DNA from: Bacillota bacterium
GTDB taxonomy: Bacteria > Bacillota > Clostridia > Christensenellales > Aristaeellaceae
Length of the DNA: 64,000 bases
Assembly (NCBI GenBank): GCA_023436585.1
Contig: JAEZIN010000008.1
Location: 1 to 64,000, forward strand
Direction of reading: 5' to 3'
This document shows, piece after piece, positions 8,664 through 17,212 of this stretch (position 1 is the stretch's first letter; each line of letters starts with the position of its first letter). A program made the translations under genes and the position numbers. The notes below the pieces were generated by a model. The model saw only the letters and a program-made list of their open reading frames with translations, did no database searches and was not told where the DNA came from.

Positions 8664-9667
8664 AAAAGAGGTCTTGTCTGCATTTGTTTTGGTTCTTTGT
8701 TCGGGAAAAGTCGGGGACTCTCTTTCTCTGCCTTGTGACAGCAGGACTATTCCTATTAATAGGTTTCCTGTCCCATATCCCCATGGAGCCCTTGTGGTAC
8801 GCCCTGCAGCTTTCGGGGATCGTATTTTTTATCGCATGTATCATTACCTGGTCCAGGTTTTACAGAAAGCACCGGTCGGTTGAAACAGTGTTTTCCCGCC
8901 TGGAGGTGCTTCCAAACGGCCTGCCTGCCCCCGAAAGCAGGCTCGAAGATATGTATCAGGCAATTCTATCCGAGCAGGCCAAACTCCGGCTTACGGAAAA
9001 AAACGAGCAGACCCGCAAGATGAAAGAGCGGGAGGATTACTATACCCTTTGGATGCACCAAATCAAGACCCCGCTTGCCGCCATGCACCTCCTTTTGCAA
9101 AGCGGTGAAGCGCCTGATGCCGGTCAGCTGGAGGAGGAGCTTTTCAAAACGGAGCGTTATGCGGAAATGGCGCTGCATTACCTGCGGCTGGAAGGCCTGA
9201 CTGACGACCTTGATCTGAAGCCCCAGGACCTGTACGGGCTTGTGAAAAAGGCGGTCAAAAAATACGCGCTGCTATTCATACACAAAAAGATCGCCTTGGA
9301 AATGGAGCCTTTTGAAGTGCAGGTGCTGACGGATGAAAAATGGTTCCTGGTGCTGTTGGAGCAGATTCTATCCAACGCGGTGAAATATACGCAGCAGGGC
9401 TCGGTGTGCATAAGGGTGCAGCAGGGCCACATCCTCACCATCACAGACAGCGGCGTCGGCATCCCCAAGACAGACCTGCCCCGCGTGTTCGACCGGGGCT
9501 TTACCGGCCATAACGGCCGGGCGGACCAGCGGGCTACGGGCATCGGATTGTACCTTGCCAGGGAAGTGGCACAAAAACTGGGCCACCTGCTGACCATACA
9601 ATCTGAAGAAGGAAAAGGCACAACGGTATCCATCGACGTATCGAAAAACCCGCTCGAGGTTTTTTAG
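8660..9667 (+). CDS. BceS-like intramembrane-sensing histidine kinase
   Basis: A 335-residue kinase with two closely spaced N-terminal membrane segments (about residues 17-35 and 42-63) and almost no extracellular loop, as in the BceS/intramembrane-sensing family. The phospho-His is in YTLWMHQIKTPLAAMHLLLQ. The ATPase domain includes LLEQILSNAVKYTQQG (N-box), ITDSGVGIPKTDLPRVFDRGFTG (G1/F) and ATGIGLYLAREVAQKLGH (G2). It overlaps the regulator gene by 4 bases (ATGA). Family knowledge says such kinases need the cognate BceAB transporter as sensor; that transporter is encoded 320 bases downstream. Confidence 0.94.
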   Translation: MKKRSCLHLFWFFVREKSGTLFLCLVTAGLFLLIGFLSHIPMEPLWYALQLSGIVFFIACIITWSRFYRKHRSVETVFSRLEVLPNGLPAPESRLEDMYQAILSEQAKLRLTEKNEQTRKMKEREDYYTLWMHQIKTPLAAMHLLLQSGEAPDAGQLEEELFKTERYAEMALHYLRLEGLTDDLDLKPQDLYGLVKKAVKKYALLFIHKKIALEMEPFEVQVLTDEKWFLVLLEQILSNAVKYTQQGSVCIRVQQGHILTITDSGVGIPKTDLPRVFDRGFTGHNGRADQRATGIGLYLAREVAQKLGHLLTIQSEEGKGTTVSIDVSKNPLEVF

Positions 9668-9670
9668 TGC

Positions 9671-9845
9671 AAGGCGGATGAATAGATGCATCCCCGAAGG
9701 TCCAGGGCTCCGTAGCCGAAGCGCCGGCTGTGCCGGATGAAGCGAGGCGGAGGAGGCTGGCGAAACTAGCAGTGCGAACGGAAGTGAGCAATGCAACGAT
9801 TGAGCCAGATGGGTAGGAAAGCCCTGGTCGCGTCCGCAGACGCGA
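9671..9845 (+). ncRNA. Candidate structured RNA or dispersed folded repeat between bceS- and bceA-like genes
   Basis: The gap 9668-9986 (319 bases) has no convincing gene but is unusually foldable. A small hairpin GGATG/CATCC lies at 9676-9693. Long-range arms CCAGGGCT (9702-9709) and AGCCCTGG (9820-9827) enclose about 110 nt. Inside are CCGGC-TGT-GCCGG and an arm CTGGC...GCCAG with nested TGC...GCA and several GAA-type loops. A perfect 7-bp hairpin TCGCGTC-CGCA-GACGCGA follows at 9828-9845. I cannot assign it to a known RNA family. It might be a regulatory leader, an independent ncRNA, or a dispersed repeat. Strand is assumed from the neighbouring genes. Confidence 0.45.
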
Positions 9846-9849
9846 AATA

Positions 9850-9882
9850 TTACATTTATTTCACTACCTTTCAAAAATGTAA
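9850..9882. promoter_or_regulatory. Long inverted repeat upstream of the bceA-like gene, possible regulator site
   Basis: Perfect 8-bp arms TTACATTT (9850-9857) and AAATGTAA (9875-9882) separated by 17 bases, about 55 bases upstream of a TACAAT (9937-9942) that could be the -10 for the transporter genes. Bce-type systems normally activate the transporter promoter from an upstream operator, so this is the best candidate site. It could also just be a hairpin. Confidence 0.4.
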
Positions 9883-9986
9883 GTTTCGCCTCCCGGTTTG
9901 TAAGGCAATGTCAAGGCATGATTCCGCGCCATGCGGTACAATGAACGAGCGTACAAAACGCAATCATTATCGGGAGGAATACATGT

Positions 9987-10754
9987 ATGCCCCTGTTGGA
10001 CGTTATCCATGTGAAAAAAGTATATACCACCCTGCTGGGCGGGCAAAAGGTCGAAGCCCTTTCCGACGCCAGCTTCAGTGTGGAGTCCGGCGAGTTCGTG
10101 GCCATCATGGGCGAATCCGGCTCCGGCAAGACAACGCTATTAAATATCCTGGCCGCGCTGGACAAGCCAACGGAAGGCCAAGTACTTTTGGAAGGCAAGG
10201 ACCTGGCGCAAATCAGGGACAAGGAGATTTCTGCCTTCCGCCGGGACAACCTGGGCTTCGTCTTCCAGGATTTCAACCTTCTTGACACCTTCTCTGTCCG
10301 CGACAACATCCTTCTGCCCCTGGTACTGGCCGGAAAAAGCTACCGGGACATGGAGCCCAAGCTTACAGCCGTGGCGGATATACTGCATATTGCCGATATA
10401 CTTTCAAAATTCCCTTATGAGATTTCCGGCGGCCAAAAGCAGCGCACCGCCGTGGCGCGGGCGCTGATTACCTCCCCCAAGCTGGTGCTGGCCGACGAGC
10501 CCACCGGCGCGCTGGATTCCAAGGCATCCCAAAGCCTCTTGAAAACCTTCTCCTCCATACACACCAGGGGGCAAACGCTGCTGATGGTCACCCACAGCGC
10601 CCAGGCGGCCAGCTACGCCGGACGGGTGATGTTTATCCGGGACGGCCGGGTATACCATCAGATGTACCGGGGCGATATGGCGCAAGATGCTTTCTATCAG
10701 AAGATCATCAATGCCCTCACCGTTCTTTCCGCCGGGGGTGAATTGGGTGCGTAA
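9987..10754 (+). CDS. BceA-like ABC transporter ATPase
   Basis: A 255-residue ATPase of the MacB/LolD/BceA class. Visible motifs are Walker A GESGSGKTT (about residues 38-46), Q-loop VFQDFNLLDTFSV, signature ISGGQKQRTAVARAL, Walker B LVLADEPTGALD, and H-switch LLMVTHS. ATG 9987 is preceded by GGGAGGA at a good distance; the nearby ATG at 9983 is in another frame. The permease gene overlaps the 3' end by 8 bases. With the permease it should form a resistance transporter that frees lipid II-cycle intermediates from peptide antibiotics and signals to the kinase. Confidence 0.94.
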   Translation: MPLLDVIHVKKVYTTLLGGQKVEALSDASFSVESGEFVAIMGESGSGKTTLLNILAALDKPTEGQVLLEGKDLAQIRDKEISAFRRDNLGFVFQDFNLLDTFSVRDNILLPLVLAGKSYRDMEPKLTAVADILHIADILSKFPYEISGGQKQRTAVARALITSPKLVLADEPTGALDSKASQSLLKTFSSIHTRGQTLLMVTHSAQAASYAGRVMFIRDGRVYHQMYRGDMAQDAFYQKIINALTVLSAGGELGA

Positions 10755-12741
10755 GCGGTTTTTGTACCTTCGCCTTGCATTATCCAATCTATGGAAGAAC
10801 AGGCAGACGTATCTCTCCTTTTTCTTAAGCACCGTATGCACCATCTTCGTGTTCTACACTTTTTCCATGATCGCCGTCAACGAGGGGCTTAAAAAGCTTC
10901 GCGGGGCGCAAAGCATGCAGGTGATGATGACGCTGGGCGCCATCGTCGTAGGCATTTTCGCCTTCACTTTCCTTTTTTACGCCAACAGCTTCCTGATCAA
11001 GCGCCGCAAAAAGGAGCTTGGCCTGTACGCCATACTGGGCCTGGAGAAAAAGCATATTGCCCGCATCCTGTTCCATGAAATGGTGGCCCTGCTTATCTTA
11101 GGCCTTGCCTGCGGCATCGGCCTGGGCATCGCCATGAGCAAGCTGATGTTTCTGCTGATCCAGGCGCTGATGCGTATTCCCACCCCCATTGTATTCAGCG
11201 TAAACCAACTGCCCATCCTGCTGACATGCGTCCTGTTTGCTGCGGTGTTCTTCCTGCTGCTGATCTACAACCGCCTCCAGGTGCATCTTTCCAGCCCGGT
11301 AAACCTGATGCGCGGCCAGCAAAAGGGCGAAAAGGAGCCCAAGACCAGGTGGCTGCTGGCGGTCATCGGCGCGGGCGCCATGGTGGGCGGGTACATTTTG
11401 GCCAACAGTGTCAAAAATCCAATGACCGCGCTGTCCATCTTCTTTGTGGCGGTCCTGCTGGTCATCACCGGCACCTATGCGCTGTTCACCGCCGGCAGCA
11501 TCGCCTTTTTGAAAATCCTTCGGCGCAACAAGGGCTACTATTACAAGCCCCGCAACTTTATATCCGTATCCGGCATGATCTACCGCATGAAACAGAACGC
11601 CGCCGGCCTGGCCGGCATATGCATCCTGAGCACCATGGCCATCATCACCATCGGTACGACGGTTGCGCTGTACATAGGTCAGGGAAGCATGCTCCGTGAC
11701 CAGCATCCCATGGATCAAACGCTGGCCTTTTGGGAGGAAACCATCGACCCCGCCTGGGCCGAGCAAGTGATACGAGAGAAGGCAAAGGATCATAACATCA
11801 CGGTTTCCGATTTTTACAGCGGCGTATATGAGGAAACAGCCGTCTACCGCGAAGGCAACCTTCTTCGCAAGGCGGAGATGTACGACATGAAAACGTCGGA
11901 CCGCTATGAAAACGTTTGGTCGCTCCGTCTCTTCCCCGTATCGGAATACAACCGAATGACCGGCAGCAGCTATACACTGGAATCCGGTGAAGCGCTCCTC
12001 TTCCAGTCCCGTGACGTGCCTGCGGCAGATACCATTAAGGCGGGCGGCATGGAGCTTCGTATCAAAGAGAATCTTACCGCCTTCCCTATTGCCAAGACAG
12101 GCAATAAGGGCCTGGAGCCGCCCATGTTCCTTGTGGTGAAGGACAGGGAGACCATCGCCGCCATCAACAAAAGCATCCATGGGCCGGATGCGGAAACCCT
12201 CTTGTCCACCGGCTTCTGGTGGAACACCGACGGCGAGGACGAAGCGCTTTTAGCCTACTCCCAGGCCGTATGGGATACGGTGGCGGACAAAGGTGACAGC
12301 TTCAGCCTGTCCAGCATCGACTTTGTGCGGCGCGACTGGTACGCCATGTACGGGGGATTCCTGTTCCTGGGCGTTTTCCTGGGCCTTTTATTCCTGATGG
12401 CCACCACCTTGATCATCTACTTCAAGCAGGTATCGGAAGGCTATATGGACCATAACCGGTTCATCATCCTCCAGCAGGTGGGCATGAGCCGGGACGAGGT
12501 GCGGGCCACCGTGAGCAAGCAAATCCTGATGGTATTCATACTGCCTATCGTGGCCGCCGTCATCCATACCTGGGGCTCGCTGCACATGATGACGGAGATG
12601 CTCTCCATGTTCGGCCTGGGCGACAAGCTGCTCATCGCGCTGAGCATATTCACTACAGCCGGGATATTCGCCCTCTTGTACGGCATGGTCTATGCGGCCA
12701 CGGCCAGGACCTACTACAAGATGGTAAGGATGGATACATAA
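10747..12741 (+). CDS. BceB-like ABC transporter permease
   Basis: A 664-residue permease with the Bce layout: TM1 near residue 20, an FtsX-like block of TM2-4, more membrane segments to about residue 300, a large extracellular domain (about 310-530), and a last three-TM FtsX block. The first FtsX block contains KKELGLYAILGLEKKHIARILF, the conserved cytoplasmic loop of this family. The large extracytoplasmic domain is the usual peptide-antibiotic sensor region. Start is GTG 10747, overlapping the ATPase stop, with GGGGG about seven bases upstream. An upstream GTG (10738) is possible but has a poorer site. Confidence 0.93.
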   Translation: MRKRFLYLRLALSNLWKNRQTYLSFFLSTVCTIFVFYTFSMIAVNEGLKKLRGAQSMQVMMTLGAIVVGIFAFTFLFYANSFLIKRRKKELGLYAILGLEKKHIARILFHEMVALLILGLACGIGLGIAMSKLMFLLIQALMRIPTPIVFSVNQLPILLTCVLFAAVFFLLLIYNRLQVHLSSPVNLMRGQQKGEKEPKTRWLLAVIGAGAMVGGYILANSVKNPMTALSIFFVAVLLVITGTYALFTAGSIAFLKILRRNKGYYYKPRNFISVSGMIYRMKQNAAGLAGICILSTMAIITIGTTVALYIGQGSMLRDQHPMDQTLAFWEETIDPAWAEQVIREKAKDHNITVSDFYSGVYEETAVYREGNLLRKAEMYDMKTSDRYENVWSLRLFPVSEYNRMTGSSYTLESGEALLFQSRDVPAADTIKAGGMELRIKENLTAFPIAKTGNKGLEPPMFLVVKDRETIAAINKSIHGPDAETLLSTGFWWNTDGEDEALLAYSQAVWDTVADKGDSFSLSSIDFVRRDWYAMYGGFLFLGVFLGLLFLMATTLIIYFKQVSEGYMDHNRFIILQQVGMSRDEVRATVSKQILMVFILPIVAAVIHTWGSLHMMTEMLSMFGLGDKLLIALSIFTTAGIFALLYGMVYAATARTYYKMVRMDT

Positions 12742-12771
12742 GCCTGTATACCCGTATTCGTACACCACGTG

Positions 12772-12800
12772 TTGAATAATGGAAGCCTGTGCGATATAAT
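12772..12800 (+). promoter_or_regulatory. Promoter of the polysaccharide deacetylase gene
   Basis: TTGAAT (12772-12777), 17-bp spacer, TATAAT (12795-12800). It lies 62 bases before the chosen start codon. Confidence 0.65.
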
Positions 12801-12861
12801 GGTACATGCCGCTTATTAGCCTTCCCGAATGAGTATGGATGGCTGGAAAGGACATGTGAAT

Positions 12862-14196
12862 ATGCACAGGCTTCTTGCCTTATTGCTTTGCCTGATGCTG
12901 CTGCCCCTGACGGCAGCCGCGGAAGCATCCGGCGGGGTCCCGCAAATCCAGCGCGTAACGCTGGAAAAGTGGGAAGAAACCCAGGAGAACAAAAGCGTCG
13001 TTCGTATGTGGTACCCCGCCACATCGCGGCCTGAAGTGGACGAAGAGCTGCGCGACTTGATGGACAGCTACAGGGATGCGCTTTCGGATACGCTGCCCAA
13101 GGCCGGCAATACTACTACAAAAAATTCCCGGCTGGATGTAGATTGCCGCTACAGCCGCACTGGCACGGAATGGCTCAGCTTCCTGATCACGGCCAGGGTC
13201 ACCGTCGCCAGGGAGTTTCAAAGCACGCAGCTTGTTTCCCGCACCTATAACATGCAGACGGGGCAGCCCGTTTCCCTGACGGATATCTTCGCCTCCGGCA
13301 GCCCGGCGTGGGACCTGTTGGCCCAGGAAATACGCACCCAAATCACCGCCTATTTCCCCAAGGAAACGCCCGACGAGGAGCAGCTTGCCGCCTGGCTTGA
13401 ACCCGAAGCGCTGGCACAGGCCGATTTCACCCTGCACGCCATGTCGCTGGTTTTGCATTATCCCGCGTCGATGGTGTATCCCACCCACAATACGCTGATG
13501 GAAGTTACCGTCATGTATCCGCAGATTAGGGATATGATGCAGGAGGAAGCCAAGGCTCAGACCGATAACAGTCAGTATCCCATGGTGGCCCTCACCTATG
13601 ACGACGGACCCGCCAGGACGCCTACCACACTGCTGCTCAACAAGCTCCGGGAAAAAGGCGTGCGGGCCACCTTCTTTGTGCTGGGCAACCGCATCAAGCC
13701 TTACCAGGACCTGGTGCAGCGGGAGCATGATGAAGGCCATTCCGTCGCCACCCACAACTATCATCACGGCAATGTGCAAAAATCCAGCGCTGCGCAATTG
13801 CGCAGGCAGGTGACCATGTGCAACGCCGCTTTGGAGGCGGCCATCGGCCTGTACCCGAAGTATGACAGGGTCCCCCACGGCCAGTATCCCCCCATGATCA
13901 AGGCAAAGGCCGGCTGGCCGCTGATTCAGTGGTCCCTGGACACATACGACTGGCGCGGAGCATCGTCCAATGCCGTATTGAACGCGGTGAGGCGCCAGGT
14001 GGAGGACGGGGATATCATCCTCTGCCATGACATAAAAGAAAAGTCCGCCGATACGGCGGAGATGGTCATCGATTACCTGGAAGAAGAAGGCTATATGTTT
14101 GTGACCATCGACGAGCTGTTTGCCAGGGATGGGGTTACGCTGATGCCCGATACCGTATACTACCACTGCAAGGACGGGGAAACCGGAAGGAAGTAG
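12862..14196 (+). CDS. Exported polysaccharide deacetylase with RsiV/DUF3298-like N-terminal domain
   Basis: A 444-residue protein. Residues 1-22 form a cleavable signal peptide ending near AAAEA. Residues about 30-230 resemble the DUF3298/RsiV-like module (SRTYNMQTGQPVSLTDIFA), and 240-430 form a NodB deacetylase domain. This is the layout of B. subtilis PdaC, a peptidoglycan MurNAc deacetylase. Motifs: MT1 ALTYDDGPA, MT2 ATHNYHHGN (metal His pair), MT3 DRVPHGQYPP (the usual RPPYG is changed to RVPHG), MT4 IQWSLDTYDW, MT5 ILCHDI. ATG 12862 has GGAAAGGA upstream and starts directly at the signal peptide. The altered MT3 could affect activity. It follows the bce genes but has its own promoter and terminator. 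Confidence 0.9.
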   Translation: MHRLLALLLCLMLLPLTAAAEASGGVPQIQRVTLEKWEETQENKSVVRMWYPATSRPEVDEELRDLMDSYRDALSDTLPKAGNTTTKNSRLDVDCRYSRTGTEWLSFLITARVTVAREFQSTQLVSRTYNMQTGQPVSLTDIFASGSPAWDLLAQEIRTQITAYFPKETPDEEQLAAWLEPEALAQADFTLHAMSLVLHYPASMVYPTHNTLMEVTVMYPQIRDMMQEEAKAQTDNSQYPMVALTYDDGPARTPTTLLLNKLREKGVRATFFVLGNRIKPYQDLVQREHDEGHSVATHNYHHGNVQKSSAAQLRRQVTMCNAALEAAIGLYPKYDRVPHGQYPPMIKAKAGWPLIQWSLDTYDWRGASSNAVLNAVRRQVEDGDIILCHDIKEKSADTAEMVIDYLEEEGYMFVTIDELFARDGVTLMPDTVYYHCKDGETGRK

Positions 14197-14234
14197 GCAT
14201 CTATATCTCTACGAAAATCTCATATCCAAAGCAC

Positions 14235-14272
14235 AATTGCCGCTCGGAGAAAAATCCGGGCGGCAATTTTTT
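14235..14272 (+). terminator. Terminator of the deacetylase gene
   Basis: AATTGCCGC pairs with GCGGCAATT, with an inner TCGGA/TCCGG extension, then TTTTTT. It separates the gene from the convergent transporter gene ending at 14287. Confidence 0.88.
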
Positions 14273-14286
14273 GTACTTTATGCCTA

Positions 14287-15246
14287 TTACACAGTGGCAT
14301 TCTTCTCCCTGTGAATTTCAGGATGCATGGGCTTCGTTCTTCGCCTGGCATTCACGCCATATGCCGATAATACGATAATCAGCGATCCGACTACCTGATA
14401 CACTCCGAAGGTTTCATTCAAAAGGAGCACGCCCGCCAAAATAGTGATCACCGTGGTGATGTTCCCAAAGATGGAGGCGCTGGCCACATCCAGGTGTGTT
14501 ACAGAGTAGTTCAGCATCATGAATGCGCCTACGGAGGAAAGGCCGGCCAGATAAAGGACGGGAATCCAGAAATCCGCTTCCCGAAGCGGCGCAAGGAACA
14601 TTTCCTGCACATCCCCCGCGCTCTGTATCAACGCGATGCATGTAAACACGGCGCTGCCCAGCGCAAACATGACATACGTTCTTTCAAAGGCCGAAAACCG
14701 AACCGAAATCTTCCGGCTCAGCACATTGAACATGGCGCCGGCGCAGACAGCCGCAAGCATCAGCAGGAAACCCAGCCAGCTGAAACTGCCTGTCTCCTGG
14801 CCCAGGGTGGTTAAAAATACGCCCGCCACGGAAAGGAGGGAGCAGGCCGTTTGAAAAGCCCTGATCTTTTCCTTCAGAAAGACGCGGGCGGCAATCAGGC
14901 TCGCCACCGGCACCAAGGCCAGCATCGTACCCACAAACGATGTGGGGGACAGCTTTACGCCGTAATTTTCACAGATAAAGTAGATTACCGGCTGAATAAG
15001 TCCCAGCAGCAAAAGCGAACCGATCCTTTTTCCTTTCAGATTCAGCCTGCATACCCGGAAAAGAAGCAGGCCGTTCAATAAAAGGAACGCAACCGTAAAC
15101 CGCACCGCCAGCAGCACAAAAGGTACGGCAACATCCAGCGCGTGCTTTGAGAAAAGAAAGCTGAAGCCAAAGATGGAATAGCCCAGCAGAGACAACGCAA
15201 TGGCAAGGTTTCGCTTTTGCTTTTCTTTCACTTGTTTTTCTCCCAT
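14287..15246 (-). CDS. EamA/DMT-family transporter
   Basis: A protein of about 319 residues with ten predicted membrane helices and two EamA repeats. The first (about 15-145) contains SIFGFSFLFSKHALDVAVPFVLLAVRF; the second (about 160-290) includes LYLAGLSSVGAFMMLNYSVTHLDVASASIFGN, typical of the drug/metabolite exporter superfamily. Substrate is unknown. I place the start at ATG 15246. A GTG at 15276 would add ten residues and overlap the upstream glycosyltransferase gene by 13 bases; neither has a strong ribosome site, so translation may be coupled to the upstream gene. The two genes form one unit on the minus strand. Confidence 0.9.
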   Translation of the reverse strand: MGEKQVKEKQKRNLAIALSLLGYSIFGFSFLFSKHALDVAVPFVLLAVRFTVAFLLLNGLLLFRVCRLNLKGKRIGSLLLLGLIQPVIYFICENYGVKLSPTSFVGTMLALVPVASLIAARVFLKEKIRAFQTACSLLSVAGVFLTTLGQETGSFSWLGFLLMLAAVCAGAMFNVLSRKISVRFSAFERTYVMFALGSAVFTCIALIQSAGDVQEMFLAPLREADFWIPVLYLAGLSSVGAFMMLNYSVTHLDVASASIFGNITTVITILAGVLLLNETFGVYQVVGSLIIVLSAYGVNARRRTKPMHPEIHREKNATV

Positions 15247-15263
15247 TGAAGACGAAGGACCGG

Positions 15264-16040
15264 CTACAGCCGCCACCCGTGCTTGTTAAAAAATTTAATG
15301 ATGGACCGTACGTGCATAAGGGTGCCGCGGATGGACCGCACATTTTCCCTCGCCCATACATGGGTCACCGAATAGCCGGGATGATACAGCGTCAGCCCCT
15401 TGGCTTTCATTGTCAGGGTCAGGTCGGAATCCTCCATATACATAAAGTATCGCGGATCAAAACCGCCGGCCTCCCTAAAAGCGCCTGCCCGGACAAGCAT
15501 GAAGCAGCCCGTGGCAAAGTGAAGCTCCGTTGGTTCCAATTGATTTTTGTCCCGCCAGGTATACTTGCCGCGCCACCCGGTGAATGGCCGCCCAAGCCGC
15601 TCCAGGTAGCCGCTCAAAAGAAAATGGATGGATGGCATCTCCTTGGGCAAAAACTGTTCGCTCCCATCGGGATGCAGCACCCTTGGCGTAAGCATGACCG
15701 CATCCTTACGCCCGTCCAGGTAGCCGACCATCTTTTCCAACACATCCGGTTCAAAGGTGATATCCGGATTCACAATCAGATGATAAGGCGCGTTCAAATA
15801 CGGCAGTGCCTTGTTGTGGCCCTGGCCAAAACCTATGTTTTGAGGAAGACAGATCAAATGTACATCCGGAAAACCTGTCTCCACGATGGATACCGTCCTA
15901 TCGGTGGACGCGTTGTCCACCACCATGACCTGCATCCATGGGGCGATGGTGCTTTTATACAGGGAGGAAAGCACATTCCCGATGTGGCTTTCGCTGTTGT
16001 AGGTGACGATGCAAACGGTGAGCAGCGGCTTGTCCGCCAT
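15264..16040 (-). CDS. GT2 glycosyltransferase, rhamnosyltransferase-like
   Basis: A 258-residue soluble GT-A enzyme. It begins LLTVCIVTYNSESHIGNVL, followed by VVDNASTDRT, the NIGFGQGHNKAL block and VNPDITFEPDVLEKM (the DxD-equivalent NPD). The acceptor-side motif is FMYMEDSDLTLTMKAKG. This block pattern is typical of WbbL/RfbF-like dTDP-rhamnosyl transferases, and rfbACBD is encoded at 34.6-37.9 kb. The ATG has AAGGAGGA upstream and a clear promoter at 16072-16100. It is co-transcribed with the DMT transporter. Confidence 0.92.
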   Translation of the reverse strand: MADKPLLTVCIVTYNSESHIGNVLSSLYKSTIAPWMQVMVVDNASTDRTVSIVETGFPDVHLICLPQNIGFGQGHNKALPYLNAPYHLIVNPDITFEPDVLEKMVGYLDGRKDAVMLTPRVLHPDGSEQFLPKEMPSIHFLLSGYLERLGRPFTGWRGKYTWRDKNQLEPTELHFATGCFMLVRAGAFREAGGFDPRYFMYMEDSDLTLTMKAKGLTLYHPGYSVTHVWARENVRSIRGTLMHVRSIIKFFNKHGWRL

Positions 16041-16071
16041 GAAAAAATCCTCCTTGAAGTGGCCTCAGCGT

Positions 16072-16100
16072 ATGATATCATATGGACAGGGGATTGTCAC
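16072..16100 (-). promoter_or_regulatory. Promoter of the glycosyltransferase/DMT unit
   Basis: Minus-strand GTGACA (16095-16100), 17-bp spacer, TATCAT (16072-16077); the -10 lies in a palindrome TATGATATCATA. The same -35, spacing and -10 occur at 20334-20362, upstream of the secreted repeat-protein gene. Confidence 0.6.
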
Positions 16101-16252
16101 TTAAAAAGCTGGTATACTTTTCGAAACACACAAACGGGAAATCCATAATCAAAAGCAGCAAGAAGCGGGGATATCCATAACAGGAGCCCCCCGCCCCTTT
16201 ATTCGCCGCGTTCCCTGCCACCCATCCCCAAATTGCCCCAAGACGGGCAAAT

Positions 16253-16273
16253 AAAAAAACGGGCTTAGCCCGC
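16253..16273 (-). terminator. Terminator of the peptidoglycan-binding protein gene
   Basis: On the minus strand CGGGC-TAA-GCCCG is followed by TTTTTTT, six bases after the stop codon at 16279. Confidence 0.85.
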
Positions 16274-16278
16274 CTTGC

Positions 16279-17106
16279 TCAATCCGCCAAGGGATATGGG
16301 TTTTTTACCGCATTGCCTGAAAACAGCAGCGCTTGTGTTTCCGGTGTCGCAATCCCTGTATCGTTCAGGCCATTGGCCAGCTGAAACATCTTCACCCGCT
16401 TTTGGGTCACTTCGTTATACTTGTCGCTGTAGTTCTTTGATGTAAAGTAACCCAGCGCATACAGCCTTTCCTTCAGCGCCATTACCTGTTCGCCCTCATC
16501 GCCTACATCCAGCGCTTTGTATTGGCCTTCGTTCTGCTGTATGTATTGCTGTATGCTGGCTTCCTCATCCGCGCCTGGCGCCGCCTCCCCGGCAGCAAGG
16601 CCGGCGCCTGTTTCAAAAATGGCGTACAGATTTACTTCGGTGTCCGTAGAGAGAATGTACAGTTCATAATTGCCCAGAACGTAGGGATTTTCCTTGTCTC
16701 GTTGCACCGCCTCGGTGCAAACCTTGATCCAGGCTGTCACCTGCTCCTGGGTAAATGTCCCAGCGGCGGCAGTATCGTTAGTCAGCGCGGCAACAATGGC
16801 TACCATCTGGTTGATAAACGCATCGTCCTCCCTCTTAAGGGTGCACTGAACAGTGCTCACCAGCTGCGTGGCCGGGTCTATTGTCACGGCCAGCGAACCG
16901 ATGGAAATGGTTCCAGTGCCATCCCGGGAAGCAGTTAGGCTGGGGATGGAGTTGGTATTTGGATAAAGCAAAGCATACCAGGAGGCATAGCGATGCAAAA
17001 ATGTATATGCGTCCACTCCCTGTCCGGCCTCCTCAGCCAAAACGGGAGATACCAGTACAGTCATGCAAAGGGCAAAGCACACGAACCAGGCCAAACTCTT
17101 TTTCAT
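16279..17106 (-). CDS. Secreted protein with C-terminal peptidoglycan-binding domain
   Basis: A 275-residue protein. Residues 1-24 are a signal peptide (MKKSLAWFVCFALCMTVLVS, then PVLA). Residues about 25-190 form an unrecognised domain. A low-complexity linker rich in Ala/Glu/Gln follows, and residues about 198-265 match PG_binding_1 (LDVGDEGEQVMALKERLYALGYF, TQKRVKMFQLANGLNDTGIATPETQALL). It is probably exported and attached to cell-wall glycan. It lies directly downstream of sigI-rsgI on the same strand, about 106 bases from rsgI, so it may be in the same transcript or regulon; SigI controls wall genes in B. subtilis. Confidence 0.88.
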   Translation of the reverse strand: MKKSLAWFVCFALCMTVLVSPVLAEEAGQGVDAYTFLHRYASWYALLYPNTNSIPSLTASRDGTGTISIGSLAVTIDPATQLVSTVQCTLKREDDAFINQMVAIVAALTNDTAAAGTFTQEQVTAWIKVCTEAVQRDKENPYVLGNYELYILSTDTEVNLYAIFETGAGLAAGEAAPGADEEASIQQYIQQNEGQYKALDVGDEGEQVMALKERLYALGYFTSKNYSDKYNEVTQKRVKMFQLANGLNDTGIATPETQALLFSGNAVKNPYPLAD

Positions 17107-17212
17107 GCCGCTGCCTCCATATCATCCAATCGCGTCCAAGAATAATGCGAAACATGCAAAAAGCCCATCATACCCCGATATCTATAAGAATAGTATCAAG
17201 GCTTCTTTCTTA

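Noticed and set aside
9791..10285. 164-codon plus-strand frame across the bceS-bceA gap
   Set aside because: It runs through the folded RNA-like region and then out of frame through the ATPase gene; no ribosome site at its ATG.
11098..12180. 360-codon minus-strand frame opposite the BceB-like permease, and 428 codons opposite the deacetylase at 12880-14166
   Set aside because: Antisense shadows in GC-rich coding DNA, rich in His, Gly and Arg; the plus-strand genes have clear domains.
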